Translations under genes and position numbers: made by a program
NCBI GenBank assembly: GCA_000181795.3
Contig: CM012955.1
Location: 105,515 to 169,514, forward strand
Direction of reading: 5' to 3'
DNA from: Trichinella spiralis
Taxonomy: Eukaryota; Nematoda; Enoplea; Trichinellida; Trichinellidae
Length of the DNA: 64,000 nt
Shown: positions 1 through 11,905 of the stretch, in pieces
Layout of the letters: every line of letters starts with the position of its first letter
Position numbering within the stretch: the first letter of the stretch is position 1
The notes under the pieces: model-generated
The model's database searches: none
What the model saw: only the letters and a program-made list of their open reading frames with translations
Told to the model about the DNA's origin: nothing

Positions 1-494
1 AGACAAATAAGATAATATAGGATAAGATAAGAATGGCATAAAAATTATCGGCCGTTTTGCCAAGTAGATGATGGTGAACAGGGTTTGCACAGAATCGACA
101 AAGTTAACTCACGTAACAGTGAAACAGTAGCCATAATGAGAAATGAAAGTATCAAAGAGTACTGTAATACAGAAATGCAGAAGTGATGCCCAAGAAACAT
201 TACGCATTTGCATTGCTGCAGGAGTAACACATCAAGTCACAGAATGGCCAAACTATGTTGGTATTTATTGCTCAAATAAAGTTATATATATACATACAAA
301 ATGTATTTTTGTGCTATAAAAGTTCAGGGTTGCGGGCATTTTATTATCCGAATCAAAGGCTGCGTCAAACGTTACAAACATTTATTTAAATAAATGAATG
401 TGACTATTTTAAAAGATAAGGTATATAATTGACGATTGTGCGCAACAAATTTGAAATAAATAAAAACTGACATTAATAGTTTCTTTTCTCATTT
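1..494. other. intergenic DNA downstream of innexin A
   Basis: This AT-rich stretch lies beyond the stop codon of the first innexin gene and probably holds its 3'UTR and polyadenylation site on the minus strand. A 61-codon open frame at 45-230 on the minus strand has no recognisable family and no clear splice context, so I did not call it. Nothing else is supported here. Confidence 0.5.
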
Positions 495-1793
495 CTACTG
501 ACTACCTGCCAGAGGCATTTTTTCTTCTTGGTACGGTGACTGGTCATTTTTATCATAATTCATGTTTTTTTTACTTTGCACTGGTGGTGGTGTTGGATGA
601 TTTTGCTTGGCGTCGTATACAGTCCACAAAGATTTGATCAGTTCTGTAGCGATGATGTCGCCTGCGTTGCTGGCAATGATACGCAAAAGGAAAACTCCAT
701 CTGGTCGAAGTTCCCGCCTGACAAATTTGCCAACACGTCTCTGCTCTGGTAGAGTGTCACTAATTTTGTCCGACACTCGCAAATAGCGGCTGATGAAATT
801 CACTTGCATATTTTCATTAAATGAGACGAATATCCAATAGAAGAAATTCAAAAATGTGAAAATTGAAATAATGAAAAACCACCACCACAGGAACAGGTAA
901 ATTTTTTCGTTGAACATGTTTATCATCAAAACGCATTGCACGGTCCATCGATGCAGATTGCCAAGAACTCGGACGTCGAAATCACACATCGTCACACGCG
1001 GAAAATGACCAGACTCTTGCCATTCACGCCCATAAGCCAAATCTCTCAAAATTTCAAATCCCCAAAATGTATACTGGGCACCCAGAAATCGATTCAATAT
1101 CAAAAATTGGCAGACAACATTCAATATGTAAAGAAATTTGATAAACAAGTACAGTCCAGTTACATATATACCATAATGCTTGCCGTAGATGAGAAATCCA
1201 AAAAGTTTGCCACTTGTACTCAGCTCACGTTGTAGATTAAGTGACTGACGAATATGCTGCGCTACTGTTTTTACATTCTTTTTCCTCGTTTCATGATCCA
1301 TATTTCCCGCATCAACTGCCATATTTGTTATTCCAAGTACGCTTATACCTTAAAATATATCATGTTTATGTGAAAATTAATTCTATTCACTTGAAATATA
1401 AAATGAAAATTTACCTGAATACCAATTTGTCAGTCGCCAAATCAAGCACGGTAAGTAGAATAAGAAAGCTTGTAAAGCCAGAATGAATGGAACCCATTGA
1501 TAATAACCAATTTCTCGACTATCACGTTCAACGTAATCGACAGGAATTTGGTTGGTCAACTGAAGAAAGTATGTATTTTGTACGAAGCAATAATTTTCCG
1601 TATACTGTTCCCAAGCTCCGGTAAACTGAGCCGGAACCCAACACTGGATCGGCTGACCAACGTACTGTTTTGCACTGAGAGTCAACGAAAAGAAAGCAAT
1701 TATAATTGGCGTATAATAATAGTTGACTCGGTCGACCAAATCATCGTCATTGTGTGGAGTAAGGGCTCTTAAAAAGCTGTCCACAAAAAACAT
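495..1793 (-). CDS. innexin A (gap-junction protein), 2 exons, 410 aa
   Basis: Innexins form the gap-junction channels and hemichannels of invertebrates. Exons are 1793-1415 and 1348-495, joined in phase 1. The N-terminus has the family pattern ALTPHNDDDLVDRVNYYYT before transmembrane segment 1. The first extracellular loop carries QCWVP and YCFVQNTYF, segment 2 starts with the signature IGYYQWVPFILAL, and the second loop has FPRVTMCDFDVR plus VQCVLMINMFNEKIYLF leading into segment 4. The paired loop cysteines are present, and the length fits the usual 380-430 residues. A 3' splice site (ttttttattgctgtag) ends about 15 bases before the chosen ATG, so a 5' noncoding exon or spliced leader precedes it. 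The open frame continues upstream to 1883, but that part is probably intron. The gene lies 670 bp downstream of innexin B on the same strand, which suggests duplication and possibly co-transcription. Confidence 0.93.
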
Positions 1794-1883
1794 CGTTGCA
1801 GTTGTTCCAAAGTCTAATCTACAGCAATAAAAAAGAACAATTAAATAGTGTTCAATATTCGACTGCTGATTTTTCGAATCCAA

Positions 1884-2463
1884 ATTATCTCATGTCACTA
1901 GCGAATTCTCTACTTCAAATAATAACATCCTACAAAAAATTGTAATATTACATAATACTTATTATATATGATAATATACAATGCGTTTCATTTGAAATGG
2001 AATAAATAGAAAATATTGTATTTTATCGTTTCAATAGTAGACGTTACATTGTAAATAAAAATTAAAAGTCTTACCAGATGAATGAATTTCAAACGAATGA
2101 TGATTTTCAAATTTGCGTGTAAATTAACAGCACGCTAATATAAGTGGTCTGTATTCCTGAAAATTGAAGAGTGCTAAAGTGAATAAAATCAAACAAACAG
2201 TTTCATTAAATGCAATATAAGAAAATAAATGAAATGAACAATCTGTAGTCGCACTGTAATAATTGAAATTAAAATTAAACACAGTATTAATTTACAAGAA
2301 AGAAAAAAACAGAATGTGATAACTTTCTGAATAGAAAGTGTGTATGAAAAACACACAAAATGTGCAATTCAATACATCGAAGAGGCCAATTTTTGAAATT
2401 TTATTCAACTATAATAAAAACGTGATTGATTCTTATATATATATATATATATATATATATGTT
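1884..2463. other. spacer between the two innexin genes
   Basis: About 600 bp of AT-rich DNA separate the stop of innexin B from the start exon of innexin A. It contains an (AT)n run at 2436-2460 directly after the innexin B stop. I see no coding exon. The short distance and shared strand are compatible with a two-gene transcription unit, but the sequence alone does not prove it. Confidence 0.5.
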
Positions 2464-4818
2464 TTACAGTGAACTTTCTTTGAAATCTTCTCTACTACTG
2501 CTAGCGCTGTCATCAGTGAAAGGACCATTATTATTATTATTATTATCGCCGTAGTTTTCTAAAATTGGTTGATTTTCTTCTGACAAAGATTGATCATCGT
2601 CCATTTTCTTATGGTTGGATATTTTACGAGATAAATATCTGTTCCACAGACTGTTCACCAACTCTTTGCTGACAATTTCTCCAGAATTTGTACCAATCAA
2701 ACGCAACAAGAACATGCCGTCAGGTTGTAAGCATGTTTTGACGAAATTTTCAATATTGAGAAGAAATTCACTTTCCGACATTTCCCACTGGTCACTGTCT
2801 TGCAAATAGCTAATCACATAGCTCCAACTAAAGCTGTCGAAAATTATTGAAGCAATCCAGCAGAGTAAATTTATAGAATTGAGAACAGCTAAAATGACAA
2901 ACCACCACCAGAAGAATAGAAATATCTTCTCATTGAACATGTTGATCATCAGCACGCATTGTACAGAATGCCGGTGAACATTGCCAAGTTCTCGAACTTC
3001 AAAATCACAAATTGTCACACGTGGAAAATTGCCCGTCTCTTCCCACTGTCGACCGTATACCAAATTGTAAAACACTCTGGCTCCCCAGAACGAATCGTCC
3101 ACTCCGAGAAAATGCTGGAGCATGAAAAATAGCATAACTGCATTGATAACGTAGTAAATTTTCACAGCCAAATACAAAAGCAAAATATAACGCCCAGTGA
3201 ACAAGTTTCGTCCATGCAAACGCGCAGACAGTACTGTAGAATGATCAAGTAGTTGGGCAATTTTGTCGACATTCTTCCGACGTGACAACGGTTCAACATG
3301 TTCCACTATGCTAGTCATGTCACAAACCGTTTTCACGCTTATGCCTAAACACGCACGTGAGCAGCAGATGAAAAGGTAAACAAATTCCGCTTACAACTAC
3401 ATACATGTATATATATATACATATACATGTACACATAATTCAACAAAGACCTTTTCTATCAATAACAACAGCAGCATTTCTCATGGTCACACAGTGCAAA
3501 CTGGTTCTTAGGATTTAGATTAATGCTTCAAATAAAATACCATTTCAAAACGCTACATTTGGCAACAAACTGTGCAGAACATCAAACAACTCTTACACAC
3601 ACACACACACACACATATATATATGCAAATGTGCACTAGCTAACTAACTATTATTGATTGGTTAATTAAACAAAAAATGATTCAACTATTTTTCTAATGA
3701 TTCATTTCTACATTTTACAACTGAAACAAATATCCATCCATTCATCCATCGATCCCAATTTTGCATGATTCATTTTGAATCATCATTCTGTAAAGATTGC
3801 CTGCATTAATGTTGTCAGTGAATCACTTTGCACAAACAAAATATTCTCGAAACGTCTGCAATTAAAATTGAAAAGTACAATGCATGCAATGTATATGTTT
3901 TGTGAAATTTAAAGTAAAAAAGAAATATTAATTCGAACTGTTTTTCTGTTTTGGCTTTTTCTCTTGTACAACTGTTGAACAACAATGTGATAGTACACAT
4001 GCACACAATCGGTTGTTAACAATACAGAAAATGTTCAGCAGCAATTTTGATAAGAAAAAAATATATATATATTATTCCCTTTAAAATTGTGCAGTATGAA
4101 ATGTTGAATATAATTAAAATTTACAATCGGCTGCAACATCGTTTTTACAAAATTGCTAACATATAGATCAAGGTTGCCAATAATGACTAAATTATATTCA
4201 AATTAGAAAAATTTTCTCAAATTAATTAATAAAGTTTAAAAAAATGTGCTAAAAGAGGTTGTTAAGATAATTTTGCCGAATAACAATTAATGATGACAAC
4301 AATTGAAGTTGATAATAATCGAAATATCGGTGCCGGTTCAACGTCACTAAGCCTGACCTGCAACTGACAATGGAAAAGTTTGTATAGAACTTACCAGAAT
4401 GCATGTTCAGTGCACGCCAAAATGCCATCGGCATCCAAAAGCAGACGGCAACTAAAGCTAGAATAAATGGAACCCATTGGTAATATCCAATTAAACGTTC
4501 CTCACGTTTTTCGACACTTTCTGGAATATCTATTGGGCTTCGGATTAAATCCCAATAATTTTTCAGCGGCACTGATTTTGTAAACGGTAAAAAGTAGGTA
4601 TTTTGTACGTAACAGTAATCTAATGAATACTGAATCCACCATCCTTTGAAATAAGCAGGAAACCAACACTGTATTGGAGTACCAACAAACGACCATCCAC
4701 TGACCAAAACTGCAAAACAGACAGTTCCAATGACAGTGTAAAAAGAATTCAATCTGTCAATGAAGTCACAATCTCGATACGGTTTTATCGACGATAAATA
4801 CTGTGTGAGCTTATCCAT
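2464..4818 (-). CDS. innexin B (gap-junction protein), 2 exons, 434 aa
   Basis: This is a second innexin. Exons are 4818-4395 and 3344-2464, split at the same place as innexin A (phase 1, in the conserved S-G-I-S after segment 2), so the two genes share an ancestor. Visible motifs are SSIKPYRDCDFIDRLNSFYT at the N-terminus, QCWFP and YCYVQNTYF in loop 1, IGYYQWVPFILAL at segment 2, FPRVTICDFEVRELGNVHRH and VQCVLMINMFNEKIFLF around loop 2 and segment 4. Loop 1 is about 15 residues longer than in innexin A. The C-terminal cytoplasmic tail is acidic and serine-rich with a short asparagine run encoded by ATT-type repeats near 2525-2545. The start is the first ATG before the conserved N-terminus. 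The single intron is 1,050 bp. Confidence 0.93.
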
Positions 4819-7379
4819 GACGAATGATTATATATTACACTGGATTGTATTGTATTGTATCAAGATGTAGAAATAGAATTGTATCCCCTCAGATGTAGAA
4901 AACAGAAAGTTGGAGAAATGTTAGTTGTAATATTTGAATACCGCAATTGAACAACACCGCCGTGCCGCAGCTTCGAACATGTCAAACTGGTCAACTGCTG
5001 CCACGCCAAGTCAACAATTTGATACTACCATTCATCGACGTCGACGCTAAAATTTGGTCATCGATGAACTTTCCACAGCGCCATCTATTTTCAGTGAAAA
5101 ACTTCAGTGAAAAAATTAAAATTAATATTTACATTTCTCAATTTAAATATTAACTATTTTGCCTGTATTCATTTAAATTATTATTTTCTTTTTTCAATCC
5201 TATTTATCAATTTTGTTCTGTTTGTGTTTCTTTTTTGCCATTTGTTCATCCATTTCAAAACTGTACCGTAACACTTCCTTCTTTCGTATCACATTATTGA
5301 TCTATACTGTGTGTTGTTTATTGTTCGTTTTGTTTATTTTACTGAAACAAGTGAAACAATTTTATGCAAAACTGGCATTTATAATTTGTGTATTTTCTTT
5401 ATCAAAGCAAATTTATAAAATTGTTCAACTGAAATCAAAACCATCAACAAGCGTTTATTAACGTTTGAAGATTCATCATTTTTTTCACTCCATTTCTTAT
5501 TTGAACATTAAGTAATATTGCAATAAATTTCATCTTGCCTTTTATAACAAAAGCTTCGATGATTCAACACTGTGAATGGCAACTTTCCATCTCTCGAATT
5601 GTTTTTCTTTGAACAATGCAACACATTCAACTCTGCATACTTTTCCTTGCAAATTTTATACATTACTTTTCAAAAACAACTAAAATATAAATCATCTTTT
5701 TTTTCCAAATTGTAGTTTCATTTTTCGTTCAATATATATATATATATATATATATATACGATAATCTTATTTTCCAACAAATTATACCATCTGTAATGTG
5801 TGTTTTATTTTTCATTTCTCCATTCAAACATATGAAAAGCAAAATAGAAACATCGTCATATCTTCAAACACATCTGAAACAACAAAATAAATAAAAAACA
5901 ATGTTTTGGCAACAATATTATTTTTAATTTAAATTTTTACATTCTTCTGTTCAACATTCGTCATGAATGACACTTTTCTCTTCGAAATATTATTATTCCT
6001 CATTTTACTTACGAATCTACTTTTATCACAAGTATTTCTGTAAGTTGTTCAATAATTTATTACAAAAATCTGACAAAATATTCAATCACCTCATACGTTC
6101 AACCGCTGCTTGCCCTTCGTGGAATTTTTAGTTTTTCACAAAACATGCAAAACTATTTTAAATTTGCGTTCTTTCACAAATTAGCAACATCTTTACATAA
6201 ATTTTTTTTCAAATATTATTTGTTTGCAACAATCATTTTCAGCGTCTGACGATGAGAAGCTGCTTTTTTATCTTTCGACAACGTTTTGTCTTTTCAACGC
6301 AAACAACGATATTATCAAACGGAATAAATTTAAATTTAGAACTTATCATGTTTGCAATCTTCGACTTGGTTCAAATGTAACTAATCTTTTTTTTTGTACC
6401 TTCTCACTAAATATTTTTTCACTTTTATTCAAAATTTCAACTATGCTTCATTTGCACTTGATTTTCATTATCTCAATCTACAGTTTCATTGTAATACATT
6501 TATCATGCTTAATTTGATCTGTATAGATATACAAATGTGCAGATGCACGGATTTTTTTTCTCATGTTTATAATTTAAAACGAAAATCCGTCTCTGTATTA
6601 AATTTTCCAAAAAATAAATTAATGAATTTTTCGAGCCAAAGCTTGAATCTCAAATTTAAATTTTTAAAAATTACTTTTTGTTTTCCAATATGAAAAGAAG
6701 CAACAATCATATTAATTTATTCAGCTTTGTTATTGTAATTGTTTTTCATTTTCAATTTTTTTCTAATTATCAATAATCAGCAAAATGAAATGAAAAATAT
6801 TTCATAATGACCATAATATAGTGATCAATTTTGCAATTTAAAAAATATTTATTCTTCCAACAAAACAGAAAAAACATCTCCATTTAATACGTGTAAAGTT
6901 AAAATTTGGACATAATTATGAATAAAGAAGATGACTTTTGCTATAAATTATAACTAATAATATTGATTCATCAAAAATTTTGTGCACAGATGACAGATCA
7001 CGTCCTACAGTTGCAAGCTGTCAACGGCCCGATTAACCGGTATTGGAAAGGCATCGATATTGGACGTTACCTTTGCTTCTGTTTTAATGTACATTTGCAC
7101 AAATACCTTTGACCCCAATCATAGCCACAGGTTTCACCAGTTTTTCATACCATTCCAACTCCATTACGCTATACAACCTGCCAAATAACCAAAACGATTG
7201 ATTCAACCAGAACAATTTCTGAAAGATAACCTTTGGTAATTTTTAAACATTAAACATGAATTATAATAATAATTCATCATTTATTTGTTTGCAATTTGTC
7301 CAGTTCGGTTTCTATTCGTTTTCATATTTTCATATTAAATAATAATCTCATTTTACCTTTTTTAGAATTCTAGAAAAAT
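4819..7379. other. divergent intergenic region between innexin B and the RhoGAP gene
   Basis: About 2.5 kb of mostly AT-rich DNA lie between two divergently transcribed genes and should hold both promoters. It includes an (AT)n run at 5733-5758. A less AT-rich patch at about 6990-7080 contains an ATG after a gtgcacag-like site, but no donor there joins in frame to the RhoGAP gene. Open frames at 5213-5461 and 6224-6693 are low-complexity and have no recognisable family. Confidence 0.5.
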
Positions 7380-9804
7380 ATGAATAAAGAAAGTGAAAAA
7401 TATTTAAAAGAAGGGCGAATATCATTTGTATCGGTAAGCTTCGTAGATGAAATATTGCATTTTCTCTTTCTCTTAATGTTACTAATTTATTTATTTATTT
7501 ATTACACTGGATATTTTCCAAATACTGCTGTTGACAGCCATTTGCTCATTGTTATGCGTATTTTATTCAAATATACAACTGAATATTTTTGTTGCATATT
7601 TATAGATATTGGTTGCAATCGAATTTAAATTTTGTTTTCTCTTTTCTTTTACTTTTTAGGCTGATCGGATAGAAGAAAGATATGTATTTTTATTTACAGA
7701 TACAATTCTTATTGCAAAAGAAAAGTATGTAGGAAAATCTCAGTCATAAAGTTGAATCAATCATTGTTATCATCAGCATTTTAGAGCATTAAATACATTT
7801 TGCCTTAAAGAAAAGATGCATTTAAAAGAGATATGGATTAGTGAAAAAGGTATGGAATCGATCTCAGATTGTTTCAGACGATCTGATTCATGCTTCATAA
7901 TTGGATGGCCTGGGAAAAATTTTATATTAGAATTTTCGTGAGTTTACGTACCGAATTATGTTGCATACAATGTTCAACTTAGATCATAAAAACATGCATA
8001 TTCAATATTATAGATGTCCAGAAGAAAAGAATAATTGGCTTGCTATATTGAAAACGTCAATTTTGCATGAAAAATTAAAAGAACGGCCCAGAAAAGCGTT
8101 GGTTACTGTACAATTTGCATCAGCAGATGAAACTTGGGTAACTTGTCAATATCGTTTTATATGATAATTTGATTATTATTAATTTTTTCTCAATAGAGCA
8201 AAGAACTGTTGATTGATAATCTACTGACTTCATCTGATCTTATAAAAGAATTGAGTTATGATTTTCATTTATCCGATACAGATTCACTTCAATTATTTTA
8301 CACTACAGAACAACATACTACACCTGTACCGTTGGAAGGTATAAAATGAAAAATTCTTATAAAACTAAACAATATTCATTTTCTATTCCAAGATTTCGAA
8401 ATTCCGTATGAATTTTACATTTTGGATCTAAAGTCACTATACCAAAGTAGCAACAGTTTGTCTGATTGCAATGACAGTGTACGTAAAAGAAGATTTGGAA
8501 GTGGAATTTTCCTTTTAAAGCCTAAAATAGGTAAATTATTTTTTTTACAACAGTTGAATTTAAATTTTATTAAAATATATATGTTATGGATTGTTTTCCG
8601 ATTACTTTCAAATATACTGAATTTGTCAGAGAAGGAATAATTTAAACTGTTCAACTGCTCACGTTAGATAATGCGAGAAATCGTAAAACAGCAAGCAGTT
8701 ATGCTAGTCAAATGATGATACATTGGAAAAAGAAAAGCAACAATTCCAACAAGCATGTTGGATCATTGCAATTTCGAAGACAGGGGAAATTTTTTGGAAA
8801 ACCCCTGGCAACAATGGTCACTGATCAAACCATGTGTCCAATGCTTGAAGTATTGAAATAATTATATAATGGATTTGCATATTTGTTGTTTTGTTTTATA
8901 AATTTTCAGAAAATATTTGATCATCTTTACAAAAGTGGAATAACAACGGAAGGTATTTTTCGAAAACCACCAAAGCAGATAACATTTCGTGAAGTCAGAG
9001 AGCAAATTGATGCAGGAATAGATGTCAACGTGGATCGTTTATCGCCTACTGTCAGCGCATCATTATTAAAAGTACAAAAAAATAAATTTATGCTTATTTT
9101 TTTCTTTTCATAATTTTACATTTCAGGAATTTTTACGTTTGTTACCTGACAGTCTTTTCACTTCGTCTTGTCTTGATAAATGGCTATCATTGAGCCTTTT
9201 GACCGATAATTATACAAAACTGCAAACTGCTCAAAAGTATTATTTTTTCCTTTGTTTATTTATTTCAAAAAATATTCACATTTTAAAATGTGATGATGAT
9301 GTTGCATTTTTGTAGATTAATATCAAATCTTCCAGCTGCAAATAAATTTCTGTTGAACAATTTGATGTGCTTGTGTTACTGTATTGTTGAAAACTGTGCT
9401 GCAAATCACATGGACAGTTACAGTTTGTCGATTTGTCTTGGACCTGGACTTTTTCATCCCGCCAAACAGAATACAAATCTTTGTACTGTAAATGCAAGAC
9501 GAATAGCAGAAGTAACCAAATTTATAATAGATAAGTAAGTGTTGTTATTATTTTTGAACATTCATCTATATCACAGGGTTGTCGGTTTCGTTTTTAAGTG
9601 TCAATACTCTTTTTGAAAATGCGATTCGAATATTTATTGGAAAAAGTTCAGACGTTCGAAAATTATGTTCAGATAATGAACAGCAAAACGATACACGTAA
9701 AATCAACTTCGAAATTAATACATATCTATCTATATAATTGTTTTTTTAATATTAAAACTTTTATTTCAGATGAATCGAATCAAAAACAAATTTTAGCATT
9801 ATGA
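7380..9804 (+). CDS. PH / RA-like / RhoGAP protein, ARHGAP20-type, 12 exons, 493 aa
   Basis: This is a predicted GTPase-activating protein that switches off Rho-family GTPases. Exons are 7380-7433, 7660-7724, 7785-7937, 8014-8137, 8197-8338, 8393-8530, 8668-8849, 8910-9071, 9127-9236, 9316-9534, 9599-9696 and 9770-9804, all in phase. The N-terminus is a PH domain (RYVFLFTDTILIAKEK, then IWISEK and CFIIGWPGKNFILEFS, ending in ENNW-like EEKNNWLAIL). The middle matches the Ras-associating region of ARHGAP20. The C-terminal half is the RhoGAP domain, with the arginine finger in EGIFRKPP and later NLMCLCYCIVENC and LSICLGPGLFHP. Unlike vertebrate ARHGAP20, it ends soon after the GAP domain. An in-frame TAG upstream and a 3' splice site at about 7364 support the chosen start. 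The paralogue assignment rests on domain order and motif likeness. Confidence 0.87.
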
Positions 9805-10026
9805 TCATTCCCATCATCCATCATATTGGCTCTAAATGATCAACTGAAAACAGTGTAATTTCATTATCGTTATGTGACTTGCAGTATTAGAAGAAAAATG
9901 TTTCCCTTATTATAATGGCTGAAAAACGATATCCGAAATATTTGTTGCGTTTTACAATTTCATGCTTTCTCATCAAAGAGAACAATCATTTTATAATATT
10001 CCAATTAATATATTTACATCTCCATC

Positions 10027-11437
10027 TCATGTTCTACAACCTTTTATTGTTTTTTCATGATGGTCGATGACCTTCTGTACGACCAGTTTCTCAATTCGAA
10101 CGCCATTCATAACTTCAACTGGTGACAGTTGAATTACTTCAACATCATCTTTGCTTACTAAATATACTTGATGATATCTCGTATGAAGAATATTTCCAAT
10201 AACGAGCTCAAATAAATAAATAAATAAATAAATAAATACTCAAGGCAAAAATAAAAAAAGTTCCATTACTTGATTTGAATTTACATCCAGAGCTTCTTTG
10301 CATTTCGCAATCAAAGTATTCGAATCGGTTTCAAGCTGAAACATGAATAATAACAATATTATATGCAACAAATATGTTTCAATAAAATTTCAATTAGTTA
10401 AAATAAGCCCGAGTAAAAAATGTTCCTTTCAATACCTTAAACGAAACAATATATGCTTCACGATTCATTTCTACCAAATTTTTCAACAATTTCGGCACAG
10501 GAGTTAGACATAGGTTCAACGTTTTCTGAGATGATCTCATTTTATGTATGGGCTAAAATGAAACATCAATATTCAAGTATAAATATTACTTTTTTTCAAA
10601 ATGTAATATTATATACAATTTACCAATTGATCTTCAGGAATGTAATAATCGGATACCGCTGCTGCTAGGTACATAACAAGTTTCTCTTTTAAAACGGACA
10701 ACTTTTTCGAAATAAATAATAATTTTCCAAGATAGTCGGTAACTGTTTCAAACTCTAATAAAATTAGCCGTCCTTCATATTGTGCTTTGTGAAGTGATTC
10801 AACGGCAGCAGCAAATCCAGGCAATTTTTCATCATCAACTATTACAATAAACCAATATTATTAGTTTAAAACGAATTGCGACGACATTTTTACCAAACAA
10901 AACACCACTTAATATGCGTTGAAGTTCTTTAAATATTCAAAAACGTACAATATTAAAGTAATATTTTATAAACAACTAACCCACAGCAACTGATGTGTTG
11001 TCCTTTTTCCATACATGTAAACTCTCTAAGAGTTTCTTTTCGTCACTAAGATATTGTGCATAAGGAGTGAAGCTATTCGATCGATACAGAAATATAACAG
11101 AATATCCATTCTGAAGAAAATATCTAAAACAATGCATAATATATTTTATTATATTGAAAGATAAATGTCAAACTAACTCTGCCGAAAAAGAACCTCGTGT
11201 TCCTGTACTGAAGTTTTCAATAAAGCGCACGGCATTTTTTTCTAAAGGTGCCATTGTACCACCGGACTAGAAGTATTTCAAATAAGCTTGTTATCGCAAA
11301 ATAATTTCCATTTTAAATACTGTTATGAGGGCAACTTTACTGTTTGGATGAGACGCGTGAGTGTTGCAAAATGAATCCAACATAAATGCCAACTTTTCTT
11401 CCAAAGCTTCATTTATCATAAACGTTTCCATTTTCAT
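10027..11437 (-). CDS. PPCS: phosphopantothenate-cysteine ligase, 7 exons, 308 aa
   Basis: PPCS joins 4'-phosphopantothenate to cysteine, the second step of coenzyme A synthesis from pantothenate, in the cytosol. Exons are 11437-11321, 11266-11178, 11123-10981, 10838-10624, 10552-10436, 10335-10270 and 10206-10027, all in phase. The nucleotide-binding start reads VALIT followed by SGGTMAPLE, then [18 protein letters not shown] and [17 protein letters not shown]. The central motif is [17 protein letters not shown], followed by [25 protein letters not shown], and VIGNILHTR near the end. The length is close to the human enzyme (311 residues). It converges with the RhoGAP gene (222 bp between stops) and diverges from the DIPK1-like gene. 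Confidence 0.94.
10208..10238. repeat. (AAAT)n tetranucleotide run at a PPCS splice acceptor
   Basis: About seven AAAT units sit directly in the 3' splice site of the last PPCS intron. On the minus strand they form the pyrimidine-rich (ATTT)n tract before the tgag acceptor. The repeat therefore doubles as the polypyrimidine tract. Confidence 0.85.
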
Positions 11438-11905
11438 ATGTGTGATTATCTTGAATTTCAATTATGTAATGTTTGATCTAAAAAAATAACACAGAAAAAT
11501 GATTTTTCTCGTTTTATAAATATTTTTCAAATGTTGTTTCCAATTTTCCAATATACGTTGATGGCTAAAAATATCACCTATAATTATCGTATACTTTGAT
11601 TTTCAAGAACAAACTGTTTCATATTAAATACTTTACAGTAAAAAGATGCGAAACAAGCAAAAACTTGTTTGTCATATTACTATATATATCGATGAAATAT
11701 GCGATGCTTGGCTTCAAACTGCCCTATTTTTATGGTTATAGAAACTTGAAGATCACATTTATTGTAAAAAGATACTTTTAGAATATATTTGCTATATTTG
11801 GGTATTTGTATAATTTTTTTAATCTTCACTTAAAATGCGCTTGAGTAGAACTTTCAAATTTTCAAATCTGATAAACATTGTTTACATTTTATGGTGTGAA
11901 TAAGA
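11438..11905. promoter_or_regulatory. shared divergent promoter region of PPCS and the DIPK1-like gene
   Basis: Only 468 bp separate the start codons of two divergently transcribed genes, so promoters and 5' leaders for both must lie here unless there are distant 5' exons. The DNA is AT-rich and no specific box was identified. A 61-codon frame at 11596-11781 looks incidental. Confidence 0.35.

Noticed and set aside
45-230. 61-codon minus-strand frame at the window's left edge
   Set aside because: No family motif, no splice partner seen and composition like surrounding noncoding DNA.
936-1772. Plus-strand frames across the first innexin gene
   Set aside because: They are the complement of well-supported innexin exons.
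5213-6693. Several hydrophobic plus-strand frames upstream of the RhoGAP gene
   Set aside because: Phe/Leu/Ile-rich translations of T-rich DNA without conserved motifs or convincing splice sites.
6989-7085. Possible extra first exon of the RhoGAP gene (ATG followed by less AT-rich DNA)
   Set aside because: No donor in it joins in frame with the exon at 7380 through the available acceptors, and an in-frame stop precedes 7380.
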